46,934 nt of DNA from Spirochaetaceae bacterium (GTDB lineage: Bacteria; Spirochaetota; Spirochaetia; Treponematales; Rectinemataceae). Numbering within the stretch: the stretch's first letter is position 1; each line of letters opens with the position of its first letter. Location: assembly GCA_025355995.1 (NCBI GenBank), contig JANXYQ010000003.1, positions 1-46,934 on the forward strand. The letters run 5' to 3'. The notes beneath the pieces are model-generated. The model was not told the DNA's origin, ran no database searches, and worked only from the letters and a program-made list of their open reading frames with translations. This document shows, piece after piece, positions 39,577 through 46,934 of this stretch. The translations under genes and the position numbers were made by a program.

Positions 39577-42500
39577 TTACGGGGCTATGAGCCCTGGCTG
39601 TTTGGCGGATACTCCGCCGACAATCGCGAAGGACCAGTATTTCGGCAGCGCCGCGAAGGGATCGGTGGCGGAAGCCTCGAGCGAGAGGTAGTAGGTCGCG
39701 TCGCCGCGGGCCCAATCCGCCCGGGCGAAGCAATATAGGTAAAGATCCTTTGTCGGCGAGGCCGAGAAAGCCTGGCCCATGTAGAGCCCTCCCAGCCCCT
39801 CGAGGCTGAGAGATAGGGAATGCCCATCCTTCAAGGCGTAGGTTGACTGCCAGAGCAGACCCCCCTTGGCGGTGAGGGCCTGGTTCGCCGAATAGTAAGG
39901 GCTGGTATGGGCATCCTTGGAATCCTCGTAGACCAGGTCGAGGGGTATGCCGAGGTTGGCCCAGGGAGCGTCCGAGAGGCGGAAGGCGGGTATTACCTCG
40001 GCCAGGGCTGTTCCGTAGAGATTCTCGCCGTCGGCGGGTACATAGCTGCCGGTGGCGTAGAATCTCGGGGCGACATAGCGGAAGGCTCCGCCCAGGGGTA
40101 GGTAGGCTCCGCCCGACAGCTCCGCCTTATGGGCGAAGAGTTGGAAGATCTCGGGATCGGGGTCCTTGAGCGAGGGATTCAGGCTGTCGGGAATGGGGGA
40201 ATAGGAGTAGGAGGCCGAGCCCCTCCAGGCCCCGAAGGCCCAATCGAGGGAAGCTCCGCCCGCGCTGTATATGCTGAGCGCGCCCAGGAACTGGGCTGGG
40301 CTGACGGAGGCTACGCCTATGGCCGAGAAGTCGGCGCTGGTCGCGATCAGCTGGCCCGAGGGCCTCACTACGAGGCTGTCTCCGCCTGCGCTCGAGTAGA
40401 GGCTGATGGGCGTCTCGATCCCGATCGTCGCCCCGATGTAGGCCGGGTAGCCTAGGTTGCGGTCGCGGATGGAGCGTATGTCCGCCGAGGGCTTGAGCGC
40501 CAGAAAGGAACCCAAGGGGAAGGTGGCGCTCGCGTCGGAGCGGTAGTCGAAGAGGTTGGGGTCGGCGACGAAGGTAGTGGAGGAAGCGAGGCTCGGGGCG
40601 TGCCGCTTGGCTATGCCGTTGTACAGGGAGGCCGCGTTGACGTAATAGGGATCGGCGTCGTTTACGGCCTTGAACAGGTTGGCGGCGGCAGACCAGTCCC
40701 CGGCCTTGTCCTCGGCGAGGGCCAGGCTCTGCATGGCCCGTATGTTGGACGGGTCGAGGGCGAGGACGCGGCGGTACTGCCTGATCGCGCTGGTCGCCTG
40801 GCCCAGGGCGTCGTAGTAGGACCCGAGCTCGGAGCGGAGGTCGAGGGCGGCCGATTCGAAGTCGTGCCAGGCGCGCTGGAGGCGCCTATCCTCGAGGGCG
40901 GCGGCGTCCTTGACCAGGCCCGCGAGGACGGCGCGCGAGGAGCTCGCGGCCGCCTTTGCCTGGTCGTCGGCGGCGAAGGCCGCGCGTAGCGCGTCGCGCA
41001 GGGTCCCCGCATAGGCTTCGAGGGCCGCGGAATCGGCGTCATTCGCCGGCTCGGCGGGCGCGGCGGGCGCCTCGGGGAGGGGCGCGGAGCCATCGGGCGT
41101 CGCGGCCGCCACCGTCGCGAGCTCCTTTGCCGCGGCCGCGAGGGCAGGCAGGCTTATGTCCTGAGCCTGCGCCGCCTTGTACAGGCTTCGGTAGTCCATG
41201 CGGGCGGCGAGCATGAGCTCGGCCTGGAGCCGATCCGCGGCGAGGGCTTCCGAGCCAACCGAGGCTAGGGCCGCCAGGGCGGCCTTCGCGTCCTTGGTCG
41301 TCAGGAGAACCCGCCCTCGGGCGAGGGCGGCTAGCTGCTCCCCGCGCGAGGCGGGAAGGGCCAGCTCCTCGGCGGCGTAGGCGGGATCGAAGCTCCGGCC
41401 CTGGCCGGAGGTCAGAGCCTTGAAAGCCTTCTCGTCGGCCTCGTCGCGGGCGGCCGCCGCGTCCAGAGACGCCTTGGCGATCGCCGCCCTATCAGCGAGG
41501 AGGGAGGCGCGGGCATCCTCGGCGGAGAGGGCCGAAAGGGCGTCGGCCTGGCTCGAGAGGGCCGCCCGCGCCGCCGCGGCAGCCCCTTCTCGCGCGGCGG
41601 CCGCGGCTTCGGCGCCCTTGCCCGCGGCGGTGGCGGCTGCCTCGGCCTTCGCTCGGGAGGCGAGGGCCGACATGGACTTGTCGGCCGCGGCTTGAGCCGC
41701 TTGAGCCTTCGCCCGAAGGGCGGCGAGGGAGAGGAGCCTTGCGTCGGCGTCCGCGCGCAGGGCCGCGCCCGAGAACTGGGCGGCGTAGACCTCCGCGATC
41801 GCGGCGTCCGAGTCGGAGAGGGCGCGGGCGAAGCGCGCCGCGAGGATGGCCTCGAGCTGGCGGGCGGCCTCGGCCTTGCGGCCGTTCCAGGCGTAGACGC
41901 GGGTCAGCTCGTCGCGGAGGCCGAAGTCTTCGGGATTGGCGGCGATCCGCGCTTCCAGCTCGGCTATCCGATCGGCCTTAAGCTGGCGCCGCGAGCGCGC
42001 GGTCTCGAGGATCGCGTCGAGCTTCGGGGAGCCCTCGAAGGCGGCGGCTATCCGGGCCTCGAGCCGCTTCTCGTCCTCGTCCCTGCCGATGGCGGTCAGC
42101 AGGGCGCTCTCGTCGAGGTAGAGGCTCAAGCGATCGGGGAAGGCGGCGATGGCCTTCTCGTAGGCGTCGATCGCGCGGTCGGGGAAGCCGTTGTCGCGGT
42201 AGATCTCGGCCAGGCGGGCTGCGCTCTGGCTATCCGCGAGGGCCGCGCGCTCCGCCTCGGCGAAGTCGGCCTCGGCATCGGCGCCCCGGCTCGCCCAGAG
42301 CAGGGACAGTCCTAGGTTGACCGTGAGGGAGGAGTTGCCGGGAAAGGCCGCGAGCCCGGTCTTGTAGAAGAATTCCGAATCCGAGAAGCGGCCCGACCAT
42401 GCGGCGATCTTGCCCGCCTCCTCGTAGGCGTCGAGGTCGTCCGGCCGGAGGGAGATATAGACGCCGTAGGCCTCGATACCCTCCTTCACGTCGCCGCGCC

Positions 42501-43353
42501 AAATCCTGTTCTTGGCCATGAGGAGCCGAGCGTCCGGGTTCTTGGGCGCCACGACGACCGCCTTGGATAGAGCCTTGAGCGCGCTCAGGTAATCGCCGGA
42601 GAGGGAGTACTCGTCCGCGAGCTCGAGATAGGGCGCGATCTCGCTCGGCTTCGCCTGGATCTGGGCCAGGTAGTCCTCGACGCTCCGGAAGGGGTGGTCG
42701 ATGCTTCGGTCGGCGGGATTCTTCGGGAAGAGGGCCGGAAAGCCTGCCCTGTCTGCCTTGGCGGCGGCGAAAGCCTCCGGGGAGGCGAGGAAGAGGGCGT
42801 CCAGGTAGAAGAAGAAGCGGTCGTCCAGGCGGCGCTTGGCGGAAACCTCGAAGCGGATGACGTGGGCGCCCCGCTCGAGCGAGAGGGCGGGAGTCCTGAC
42901 CCAGTAATAGGCCGGCGCGTAGCGCTCGACGACGTTGACGTCCTCGCGGAACAGGGTCCGGGGCATCCCCCCGTCGACCGTCACCGAGACGGGCGAGGCG
43001 AAGGAGAGCGTGAACTCGTCCTTGGAGCCCGGCGGCGAACCGCCGTACCAGAGCTCGTAGCTCGCGGCGCTTTCCGCGAAGACCGTGTACTCGGCGTAAT
43101 AGGCGGCCCCGCCGGGCAACGGTCCCTGCCGCGAGAGCTGGAGCGACCTATTCCCCGAGCAGCCGTAATTGAGGGTCGGCTCGACGGCCATGTTCGTGGA
43201 GACCGCGTCCTCCCCCTCGACGTAGACGAGGCCCGGGGGAGAGACAGGGAAAACCGGTGCGAGCGGCGGCTGAGCCGAGGCCGGGGCGGCCCCGAGGGCG
43301 CAATAAAGCAGCGCAACGAGGGCGGCGATCGGTTTAGGGGCTACAAGCATCAT
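39577..43353 (-). CDS. PelB-like outer-membrane protein: carbohydrate-binding-like domain, TPRs, coiled coil and beta-barrel-like C-terminus
   Basis: A 1258-residue exported protein. Signal peptide at residues 1-28 (ending APASAQ). Residues about 40-190 form a CBM6/35- or malectin-like beta domain (YVEGEDAVSTNM to FFFYLDALFL). TPR-like repeats run about 225-445 (LELADEYSLSGDYLSALKALSKAV and similar), an Ala/Glu/Lys-rich coiled coil about 520-800, and one more TPR pair about 825-915 (ATSAIRQYRRVLALDPSN). The last 340 residues show alternating hydrophobic and aromatic strands typical of a barrel. PelB of Pseudomonas (about 1190 residues) is likewise a TPR protein with a C-terminal barrel that exports Pel. 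Near the pel genes I infer the same job. The N-terminal glycan-binding-like domain and long coiled coil are unlike PelB. GGAGG precedes the tandem ATGs. Confidence 0.6.
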   Translation of the reverse strand: MMLVAPKPIAALVALLYCALGAAPASAQPPLAPVFPVSPPGLVYVEGEDAVSTNMAVEPTLNYGCSGNRSLQLSRQGPLPGGAAYYAEYTVFAESAASYELWYGGSPPGSKDEFTLSFASPVSVTVDGGMPRTLFREDVNVVERYAPAYYWVRTPALSLERGAHVIRFEVSAKRRLDDRFFFYLDALFLASPEAFAAAKADRAGFPALFPKNPADRSIDHPFRSVEDYLAQIQAKPSEIAPYLELADEYSLSGDYLSALKALSKAVVVAPKNPDARLLMAKNRIWRGDVKEGIEAYGVYISLRPDDLDAYEEAGKIAAWSGRFSDSEFFYKTGLAAFPGNSSLTVNLGLSLLWASRGADAEADFAEAERAALADSQSAARLAEIYRDNGFPDRAIDAYEKAIAAFPDRLSLYLDESALLTAIGRDEDEKRLEARIAAAFEGSPKLDAILETARSRRQLKADRIAELEARIAANPEDFGLRDELTRVYAWNGRKAEAARQLEAILAARFARALSDSDAAIAEVYAAQFSGAALRADADARLLSLAALRAKAQAAQAAADKSMSALASRAKAEAAATAAGKGAEAAAAAREGAAAAARAALSSQADALSALSAEDARASLLADRAAIAKASLDAAAARDEADEKAFKALTSGQGRSFDPAYAAEELALPASRGEQLAALARGRVLLTTKDAKAALAALASVGSEALAADRLQAELMLAARMDYRSLYKAAQAQDISLPALAAAAKELATVAAATPDGSAPLPEAPAAPAEPANDADSAALEAYAGTLRDALRAAFAADDQAKAAASSSRAVLAGLVKDAAALEDRRLQRAWHDFESAALDLRSELGSYYDALGQATSAIRQYRRVLALDPSNIRAMQSLALAEDKAGDWSAAANLFKAVNDADPYYVNAASLYNGIAKRHAPSLASSTTFVADPNLFDYRSDASATFPLGSFLALKPSADIRSIRDRNLGYPAYIGATIGIETPISLYSSAGGDSLVVRPSGQLIATSADFSAIGVASVSPAQFLGALSIYSAGGASLDWAFGAWRGSASYSYSPIPDSLNPSLKDPDPEIFQLFAHKAELSGGAYLPLGGAFRYVAPRFYATGSYVPADGENLYGTALAEVIPAFRLSDAPWANLGIPLDLVYEDSKDAHTSPYYSANQALTAKGGLLWQSTYALKDGHSLSLSLEGLGGLYMGQAFSASPTKDLYLYCFARADWARGDATYYLSLEASATDPFAALPKYWSFAIVGGVSAKQPGLIAP

Positions 43354-43404
43354 TTACCTCCGCGAAAGCGCTTCGCCGCGCCCGCATCAGTAAATATATC
43401 GGCA

Positions 43405-44292
43405 CTATCGGGCCCGGACCGCCCTCCGAATGGCCGCGATATGCTCGGGCGTGGTGCCGCAGCAGCCGCCCACGATGCTCGCGCCGGCATCCAGCAGGGC
43501 CGGCACGAGGGCCGCCATGTCGGCGGGGCCCTCGGGGTAGACGTCGACTCCGTCGACGCTCGCGGGCAGGCCCGCGTTTGCCTGCACCATGATGGGCGCG
43601 CCCCTGGCGGCGAGGCGCATCGCCTTCACGACCTCTATCATGCCCGCGAAGCCGTTGCCGCAGTTCGTGCCGACGATATCGGCCCCCGCGTCGAGGGCCG
43701 CGGCGGCCGCGTCCTCGGGCGAGAGGCCCATCATCGTCCGATAGTAGCCCTGGACGGTCTTGTCGAAGGTGAAGGTGCAGATGACCTCGAGCCCCGTGGC
43801 CTCCTTGGCCGCCCGAACCGCGAGGGCCGCCTCCTCGGCGTCGCTCATCGTCTCGATGCACAGGGCGTCGGCCCCGCCTCTCGCGAGGGCCTCGGCCTGC
43901 TCCCCGAAGGCGGCGCGGAGCTCCTCGCGCGTCACGTCGCCCATGACCAGCATCTTGCCCGTGGGCCCGATCGAGCCGATGACCCAAGCATCTCCGGCGG
44001 CCGCGCGCGACAGCCGGGCGGCGGCCTCGTTGAGCTCGCCCGCCCTCCCGCCCAGGCCGTGGCTATCGAGCCTGATCCGCGTACCGCCGAAGCTGTTCGT
44101 CTCGACCATGTCCGCACCGGCCGCGATGTAGCTCGAGGCAATATCGCGGACGTCGTCGGGGCGGTCGACGCACCAGAGTTCCGGGCATTGTCCGCGGCCC
44201 AAGCCCTTGCGGTAGAGGAAGGTGCCCCAGGCGCCGTCCGATATGAGGATGCGGCCTGACCTCGCGGCCGCTGCGATGCTCGTCCTTGCCAT
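43405..44292 (-). CDS. Homocysteine S-methyltransferase-domain protein (stand-alone)
   Basis: A 295-residue TIM-barrel methyltransferase like the N-terminal homocysteine-binding domain of methionine synthase or BHMT. The zinc ligands are Cys211 (GTNCGNG) and Cys277-Cys278 (GGCCGTTPEH). The early DGAWGTFLYRKGLG and VETNSFGGTRIRL blocks fit. It has no folate, B12 or activation domain, so a methyl donor such as the corrinoid protein encoded at 29770 would be needed. It could equally use S-methylmethionine or betaine. I start it at 44292 (MARTS); an ATG at 44358 would add 22 residues. The PelB-like gene follows in the same direction after 51 bases, probably by chance. Confidence 0.87.
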   Translation of the reverse strand: MARTSIAAAARSGRILISDGAWGTFLYRKGLGRGQCPELWCVDRPDDVRDIASSYIAAGADMVETNSFGGTRIRLDSHGLGGRAGELNEAAARLSRAAAGDAWVIGSIGPTGKMLVMGDVTREELRAAFGEQAEALARGGADALCIETMSDAEEAALAVRAAKEATGLEVICTFTFDKTVQGYYRTMMGLSPEDAAAAALDAGADIVGTNCGNGFAGMIEVVKAMRLAARGAPIMVQANAGLPASVDGVDVYPEGPADMAALVPALLDAGASIVGGCCGTTPEHIAAIRRAVRAR

Positions 44293-44364
44293 GGCCTGGA
44301 GCCTACACGAGTGCGGGGAACCTGGGAAGCCCGCGTAAATCCTTCGGAAGGCCTGCACTATTTC

Positions 44365-44393
44365 TTACATTATTAGTAACCTATATATAAAAT
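44365..44393 (+). promoter_or_regulatory. Promoter for msrAB
   Basis: TTACAT (44365-44370), 17 bases, TAAAAT (44388-44393), in an AT-rich stretch 34 bases before the ATG, which is preceded by GAGGAGG. Confidence 0.5.
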
Positions 44394-44426
44394 CACGCAT
44401 TATTACACGCACAGAGGAGGCTATAG

Positions 44427-45515
44427 ATGTTCGACCTCACTACTCTCGCGTTCGCGGCCGTCCTAGCTACGGCCCCGATAGGCGTTTCGGCCCTTTCGGC
44501 ATCCAAATCGCCCGGGGAGGCGCAGGCGCTATTCGCGGGCGGCTGCTTCTGGAGCATGGAGTCCGCCTTCGACAAGACCTACGGCGTAACCAAGGCGATC
44601 GCTGGGTACGCGGGGGGCGAGACCAAGAACCCGAGCTACGACAACTACGCCGAAACCGGCCACGTCGAGGTCGTCCTCGTCAGCTACGACCCGTCCCGGC
44701 TGAGCTACGAGGACCTTCTCGACGTCTACTGGCATCACACCGATCCCACCGATTCGGGAGGCGCCTTCGTCGACCGCGGGCCGCAATACCGGCCGATCGT
44801 CTACTACGCCGACGAGGCGCAGAAGGCGGCGGCCGAGAAATCCAAGGCCGATCTCTCCCGCTCGGGCGCGTTCAAGAAGCCGATAGTCGCGGAGATAGCG
44901 AAGGCTCCCGCCTTCTATGCCGCCGAGGACTACCACCAGCAGTACTGGATCAAGAATCCCTCGGACTACGAGTACTATCGCTCGCACTCGGGCCGCAGCG
45001 AGTTCTTCGCGAAGGTCTGGGGCGCCTCCGCCCTCCTCGACCCGGGAAGCCCTCCCTCGGCGCTCTCCTCGGGCAAGCCCTGGAAGAAGCCCGACTCCGC
45101 GACGCTCAAGAAGACCCTGACCGCCATGCAGTACGAGGTCACCCAGGCCGAGGGGACGGAGCCGCCCTTCGACAACGCCTATTGGAACGAGCACCGGAGC
45201 GGCATCTACGTCGACATCGTCTCGGGCGAGCCCCTGTTCAGCTCCGCCGATAAATTCGAGTCCGGAACGGGATGGCCGAGCTTTACCCGGCCCCTGGTTC
45301 CGACTAACGTGGTCGAACGGCGCGACGCGAGCCTCGGCATGGTGCGCGTCGAGGCACTGAGCCGCTACGCCGGCTCGCACCTGGGCCACGTCTTCGACGA
45401 CGGTCCCGACCCGACGGGCCTGCGCTATTGCATGGACTCGGCGTCATTGCGCTTCATTCCGAAGGCCGAGATGGAGAAGGCGGGCTACGGGGCCTTCCTG
45501 AAGTACGTGAAATAA
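44427..45515 (+). CDS. msrAB: Exported bifunctional peptide-methionine sulfoxide reductase MsrA/MsrB
   Basis: A 362-residue fusion. A short hydrophobic N-terminus (residues 1-24, ending GVSALSA) looks like a signal peptide, so it should repair oxidised proteins outside the cytoplasm. MsrA domain (about 33-190): active-site GGCFW with Cys40, GYAGG, and [12 protein letters not shown]. MsrB domain (about 225-355): [43 protein letters not shown] and the catalytic Cys335 in [12 protein letters not shown]. The MsrB part lacks the CxxC zinc pairs (DIVSGEPLF where zinc forms have CAVCG), which places it in the zinc-free class. It is transcribed alone from its own promoter and converges on the epimerase-like gene after 18 bases. 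Confidence 0.94.
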   Translation: MFDLTTLAFAAVLATAPIGVSALSASKSPGEAQALFAGGCFWSMESAFDKTYGVTKAIAGYAGGETKNPSYDNYAETGHVEVVLVSYDPSRLSYEDLLDVYWHHTDPTDSGGAFVDRGPQYRPIVYYADEAQKAAAEKSKADLSRSGAFKKPIVAEIAKAPAFYAAEDYHQQYWIKNPSDYEYYRSHSGRSEFFAKVWGASALLDPGSPPSALSSGKPWKKPDSATLKKTLTAMQYEVTQAEGTEPPFDNAYWNEHRSGIYVDIVSGEPLFSSADKFESGTGWPSFTRPLVPTNVVERRDASLGMVRVEALSRYAGSHLGHVFDDGPDPTGLRYCMDSASLRFIPKAEMEKAGYGAFLKYVK

Positions 45516-45533
45516 TCAGTCCGGACCGGAATT

Positions 45534-46736
45534 CTAGGGCCCGGGCCAGCCGAGGGCCGAGCGAAGGGACCCGAAATCGGCCTCGAGGCGAAATCGCTGG
45601 AAGGCCTTCCCGCCCTTCAGCACGAGGCCGCCCTCCTCGGCCTCGGCGTCGCGGACGCCTTCGGCCAGGAGCTCCTGCCCTATCTCGACGAGGGCCGCCG
45701 CGTAGCAGAGCCTCGCCTCGGCCCCGCCCTCGACGCGGACGGTGGTAGGCCTGCCGAGGAGCCTCGGCAGGCCGAGCGAATAGGAGAGGCCGCTGGCGAA
45801 GGCCCCTGTGGCGTTCTCGGTGCCGAGGCAGAAGGTCCGGTCGGGCGCGCCCGGTGCCGGAGCCCAGGGCTCGAAGCGCCTGCCCCCGTACTGCATCCAG
45901 AGATCGTTGAAGGAGAGGGCGATCTCGCCGGAGGGGAGCGCGGCCTCGCCCGGAAAGAGGCAGAGGTAGGCGAGCTTGAGGCGGGGGTTGACAACGCAAC
46001 TCCAGCCCAGCGCCGACTTCCCGGGGACGGCGCCCGTGACGAAATCCGTGCTTCCTATCAGGCCGGGCACTTCGCGGAGATCCGCGACCCCGCCGCCGCG
46101 GAGCGGAGCCGATCCGAGGGCCTCGAACTCGGCGCCCATCTCGAGCCTTCCGGTCGCGTCGAATTCGGTGCCCTCCGGCGCCGTCATGAAGCGGTCCGCC
46201 GCCAGGCTGATCCTGCATCCGGCCTCGAGGAAGGGAGGCCCGACGGTGTTGTGATGGCCGATGTTTACGTGGAGAGCCGCCTCGCCCCGGTTGCGGACGG
46301 CGGTCAGGCTGTAGTAGGCGTTCTGTCCCTCCAGGACCGTGATTCGCCGCCGCCAGGAGAGCGGCATCCCAGGTGACCGGGCATCGAGGGACAGGTCGCA
46401 GCGGGCCTCGGCGGAGTCGGCGCGGAAGGACTCCAGCCTCCACTCATCGTTCGCCGTCCAGCCGTGCGGGGGGAGGATCTCGCCGTCGACGCCGCACTCG
46501 GGCCCGAAATTCGGACAGCAGAGGAAGTCCCCCGCGATATGGCCGAGGAGCCCGCCGTCCTTTGCCCGGGCCGCGGGCAGGCGGAAGGGCGGCAGCCAAT
46601 GCACGTTTATCCTCCCCGACGGCCGGCGCAGGGCGAAGACCGGCATCATGCCTCCCTCGAGCTCGATGGCCGCGTCGACGGAGTCGTTCGAGAGAAGCAG
46701 GGGCCGCCTGTCCTCGCCCGACCTTCCCGCCTTCAT
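45534..46736 (-). CDS. Aldose-1-epimerase-like (galactose mutarotase fold) protein
   Basis: A 400-residue protein whose layout suggests the galactose-mutarotase/beta-sandwich fold. Landmarks are MPVFALRRPSGRINVHWLPPF, GHIAGDFLCCPNFGP, WRRRITVLEGQNAYYSLTAVRNRGE and HVNIGHHNTVGPPFL, the last with candidate catalytic His residues. The C-terminal third contains GTENATGAFASGLSYSLGLP. Its ATG overlaps the stop of the upstream PfkB kinase gene by 4 bases (ATGA), so it is part of a sugar-catabolic operon that runs in from the right edge. The substrate is unknown; the family match is by motif impression and not certain. Confidence 0.6.
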   Translation of the reverse strand: MKAGRSGEDRRPLLLSNDSVDAAIELEGGMMPVFALRRPSGRINVHWLPPFRLPAARAKDGGLLGHIAGDFLCCPNFGPECGVDGEILPPHGWTANDEWRLESFRADSAEARCDLSLDARSPGMPLSWRRRITVLEGQNAYYSLTAVRNRGEAALHVNIGHHNTVGPPFLEAGCRISLAADRFMTAPEGTEFDATGRLEMGAEFEALGSAPLRGGGVADLREVPGLIGSTDFVTGAVPGKSALGWSCVVNPRLKLAYLCLFPGEAALPSGEIALSFNDLWMQYGGRRFEPWAPAPGAPDRTFCLGTENATGAFASGLSYSLGLPRLLGRPTTVRVEGGAEARLCYAAALVEIGQELLAEGVRDAEAEEGGLVLKGGKAFQRFRLEADFGSLRSALGWPGP

Positions 46737-46934
46737 CGCGCGAGGTACCCCTCGACCTCGGCCAGGTAGGGCGGCTCCGCTCCGGCCTTGGTGCAGTCGG
46801 CCGCGGCGGCGGCGTTCGCGAAAGCGAGGATCGCGCGGAGCCGAGCCTCGTCGAGGCCCCGGAGCTCCTCGCGGGAGGAGGCGCCGTCCTCGTCCAGGAG
46901 GTGAAGCAGGGCGGCGTGGAAGGTGTCGCCCGCC
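46733..46934 (-). CDS. PfkB-family carbohydrate kinase, C-terminal end (gene continues beyond window)
   Basis: The last 66 residues of a ribokinase/PfkB-type kinase. The catalytic motif GAGDTF (its Asp is the base) stands at the very edge of the window, followed by FHAALLHLLDED, a helical stretch and the closing AFANAAAAADCTKAGAEPP, typical of this family's C-terminus. It is coupled to the epimerase-like gene through an ATGA overlap. Substrate unknown; the deciding N-terminal part is outside the window. Confidence 0.85.
   Translation of the reverse strand, partial: AGDTFHAALLHLLDEDGASSREELRGLDEARLRAILAFANAAAAADCTKAGAEPPYLAEVEGYLAR

Noticed and set aside
39416-39733. Leftward 105-residue frame at the end of the PelB-like gene
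   Set aside because: It runs through the terminator-like repeat and a promoter, has no ribosome binding site and overlaps the PelB-like gene in another frame.
43405-44292. Complete cobalamin-dependent methionine synthase (MetH)
   Set aside because: Only the homocysteine-binding barrel is present, about 295 residues; the folate, B12 and activation domains are absent.
1-46934. tRNA, rRNA, CRISPR array, transposase or phage genes
   Set aside because: None was seen; almost all sequence is accounted for by protein-coding genes and the remaining gaps are under 300 bases.

Overview
This is a GC-rich (by eye about two thirds G+C), gene-dense bacterial window. Lipobox-type lipoproteins, an outer-membrane barrel-like protein and a Pel-type polysaccharide locus indicate a diderm. 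The corrinoid methyltransferase set, CUT2-type sugar ABC transporter, chemoreceptor and partial TCA operon would suit an anaerobic or acetogen-like saccharolytic bacterium. A spirochaete is my best guess, but no rRNA or single-copy marker is present, so taxonomy is a weak inference. I saw no tRNA, rRNA, CRISPR array, insertion sequence or riboswitch.

Layout. 1-2.4 kb: the end of a XylR-like regulator, then a leftward group of ECF sigma factor, short membrane anti-sigma-like protein, Spy/CnrR-like membrane protein and lipoprotein. 2.6-7.1 kb: a tight aconitase, isocitrate dehydrogenase and citrate synthase operon, the oxidative branch from acetyl-CoA to 2-oxoglutarate. 7.1-9.4 kb: an AraC regulator divergent from a URO-D-fold methyltransferase-like gene. 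20.5 down to 9.3 kb: a long leftward operon of rhamnose-mutarotase-like protein, two URO-D-fold proteins, ABC ATPase, two permeases, periplasmic binding protein, a chemoreceptor fused to a copy of that binding protein, and a broken URO-D-fold gene. 20.7-30.4 kb: a LacI regulator with another URO-D-fold gene, a CobW-like GTPase, a DUF1638 protein, a URO-D/thioredoxin fusion, a corrinoid reductive activator, a PocR/AraC regulator and a corrinoid protein. 30.4-35.4 kb: pelD, pelE, pelF and pelG. 35.7-43.4 kb: two lipoproteins and a 1258-residue TPR/barrel protein resembling PelB. 43.4-46.9 kb: a homocysteine-methyltransferase-like protein, an exported MsrAB, an aldose-epimerase-like protein and the end of a PfkB sugar kinase.

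How the parts fit. The corrinoid protein, its activator, the homocysteine-methyltransferase-like protein, the CobW/DUF1638 pair and six URO-D-fold genes together make a cobalamin-dependent methyl-transfer island. Its interleaving with a sugar importer, a sugar mutarotase and LacI/AraC control suggests uptake and demethylation of a methoxylated sugar or glycoside; this is inference. The most unusual single gene is the chemoreceptor at 10328-12739. Its signalling domain is followed by a full homologue of the adjacent transporter's binding protein, apparently on the cytoplasmic side of the membrane. The Pel locus has the inner-membrane synthase genes and a PelB-like exporter candidate, but no PelA or PelC in view.
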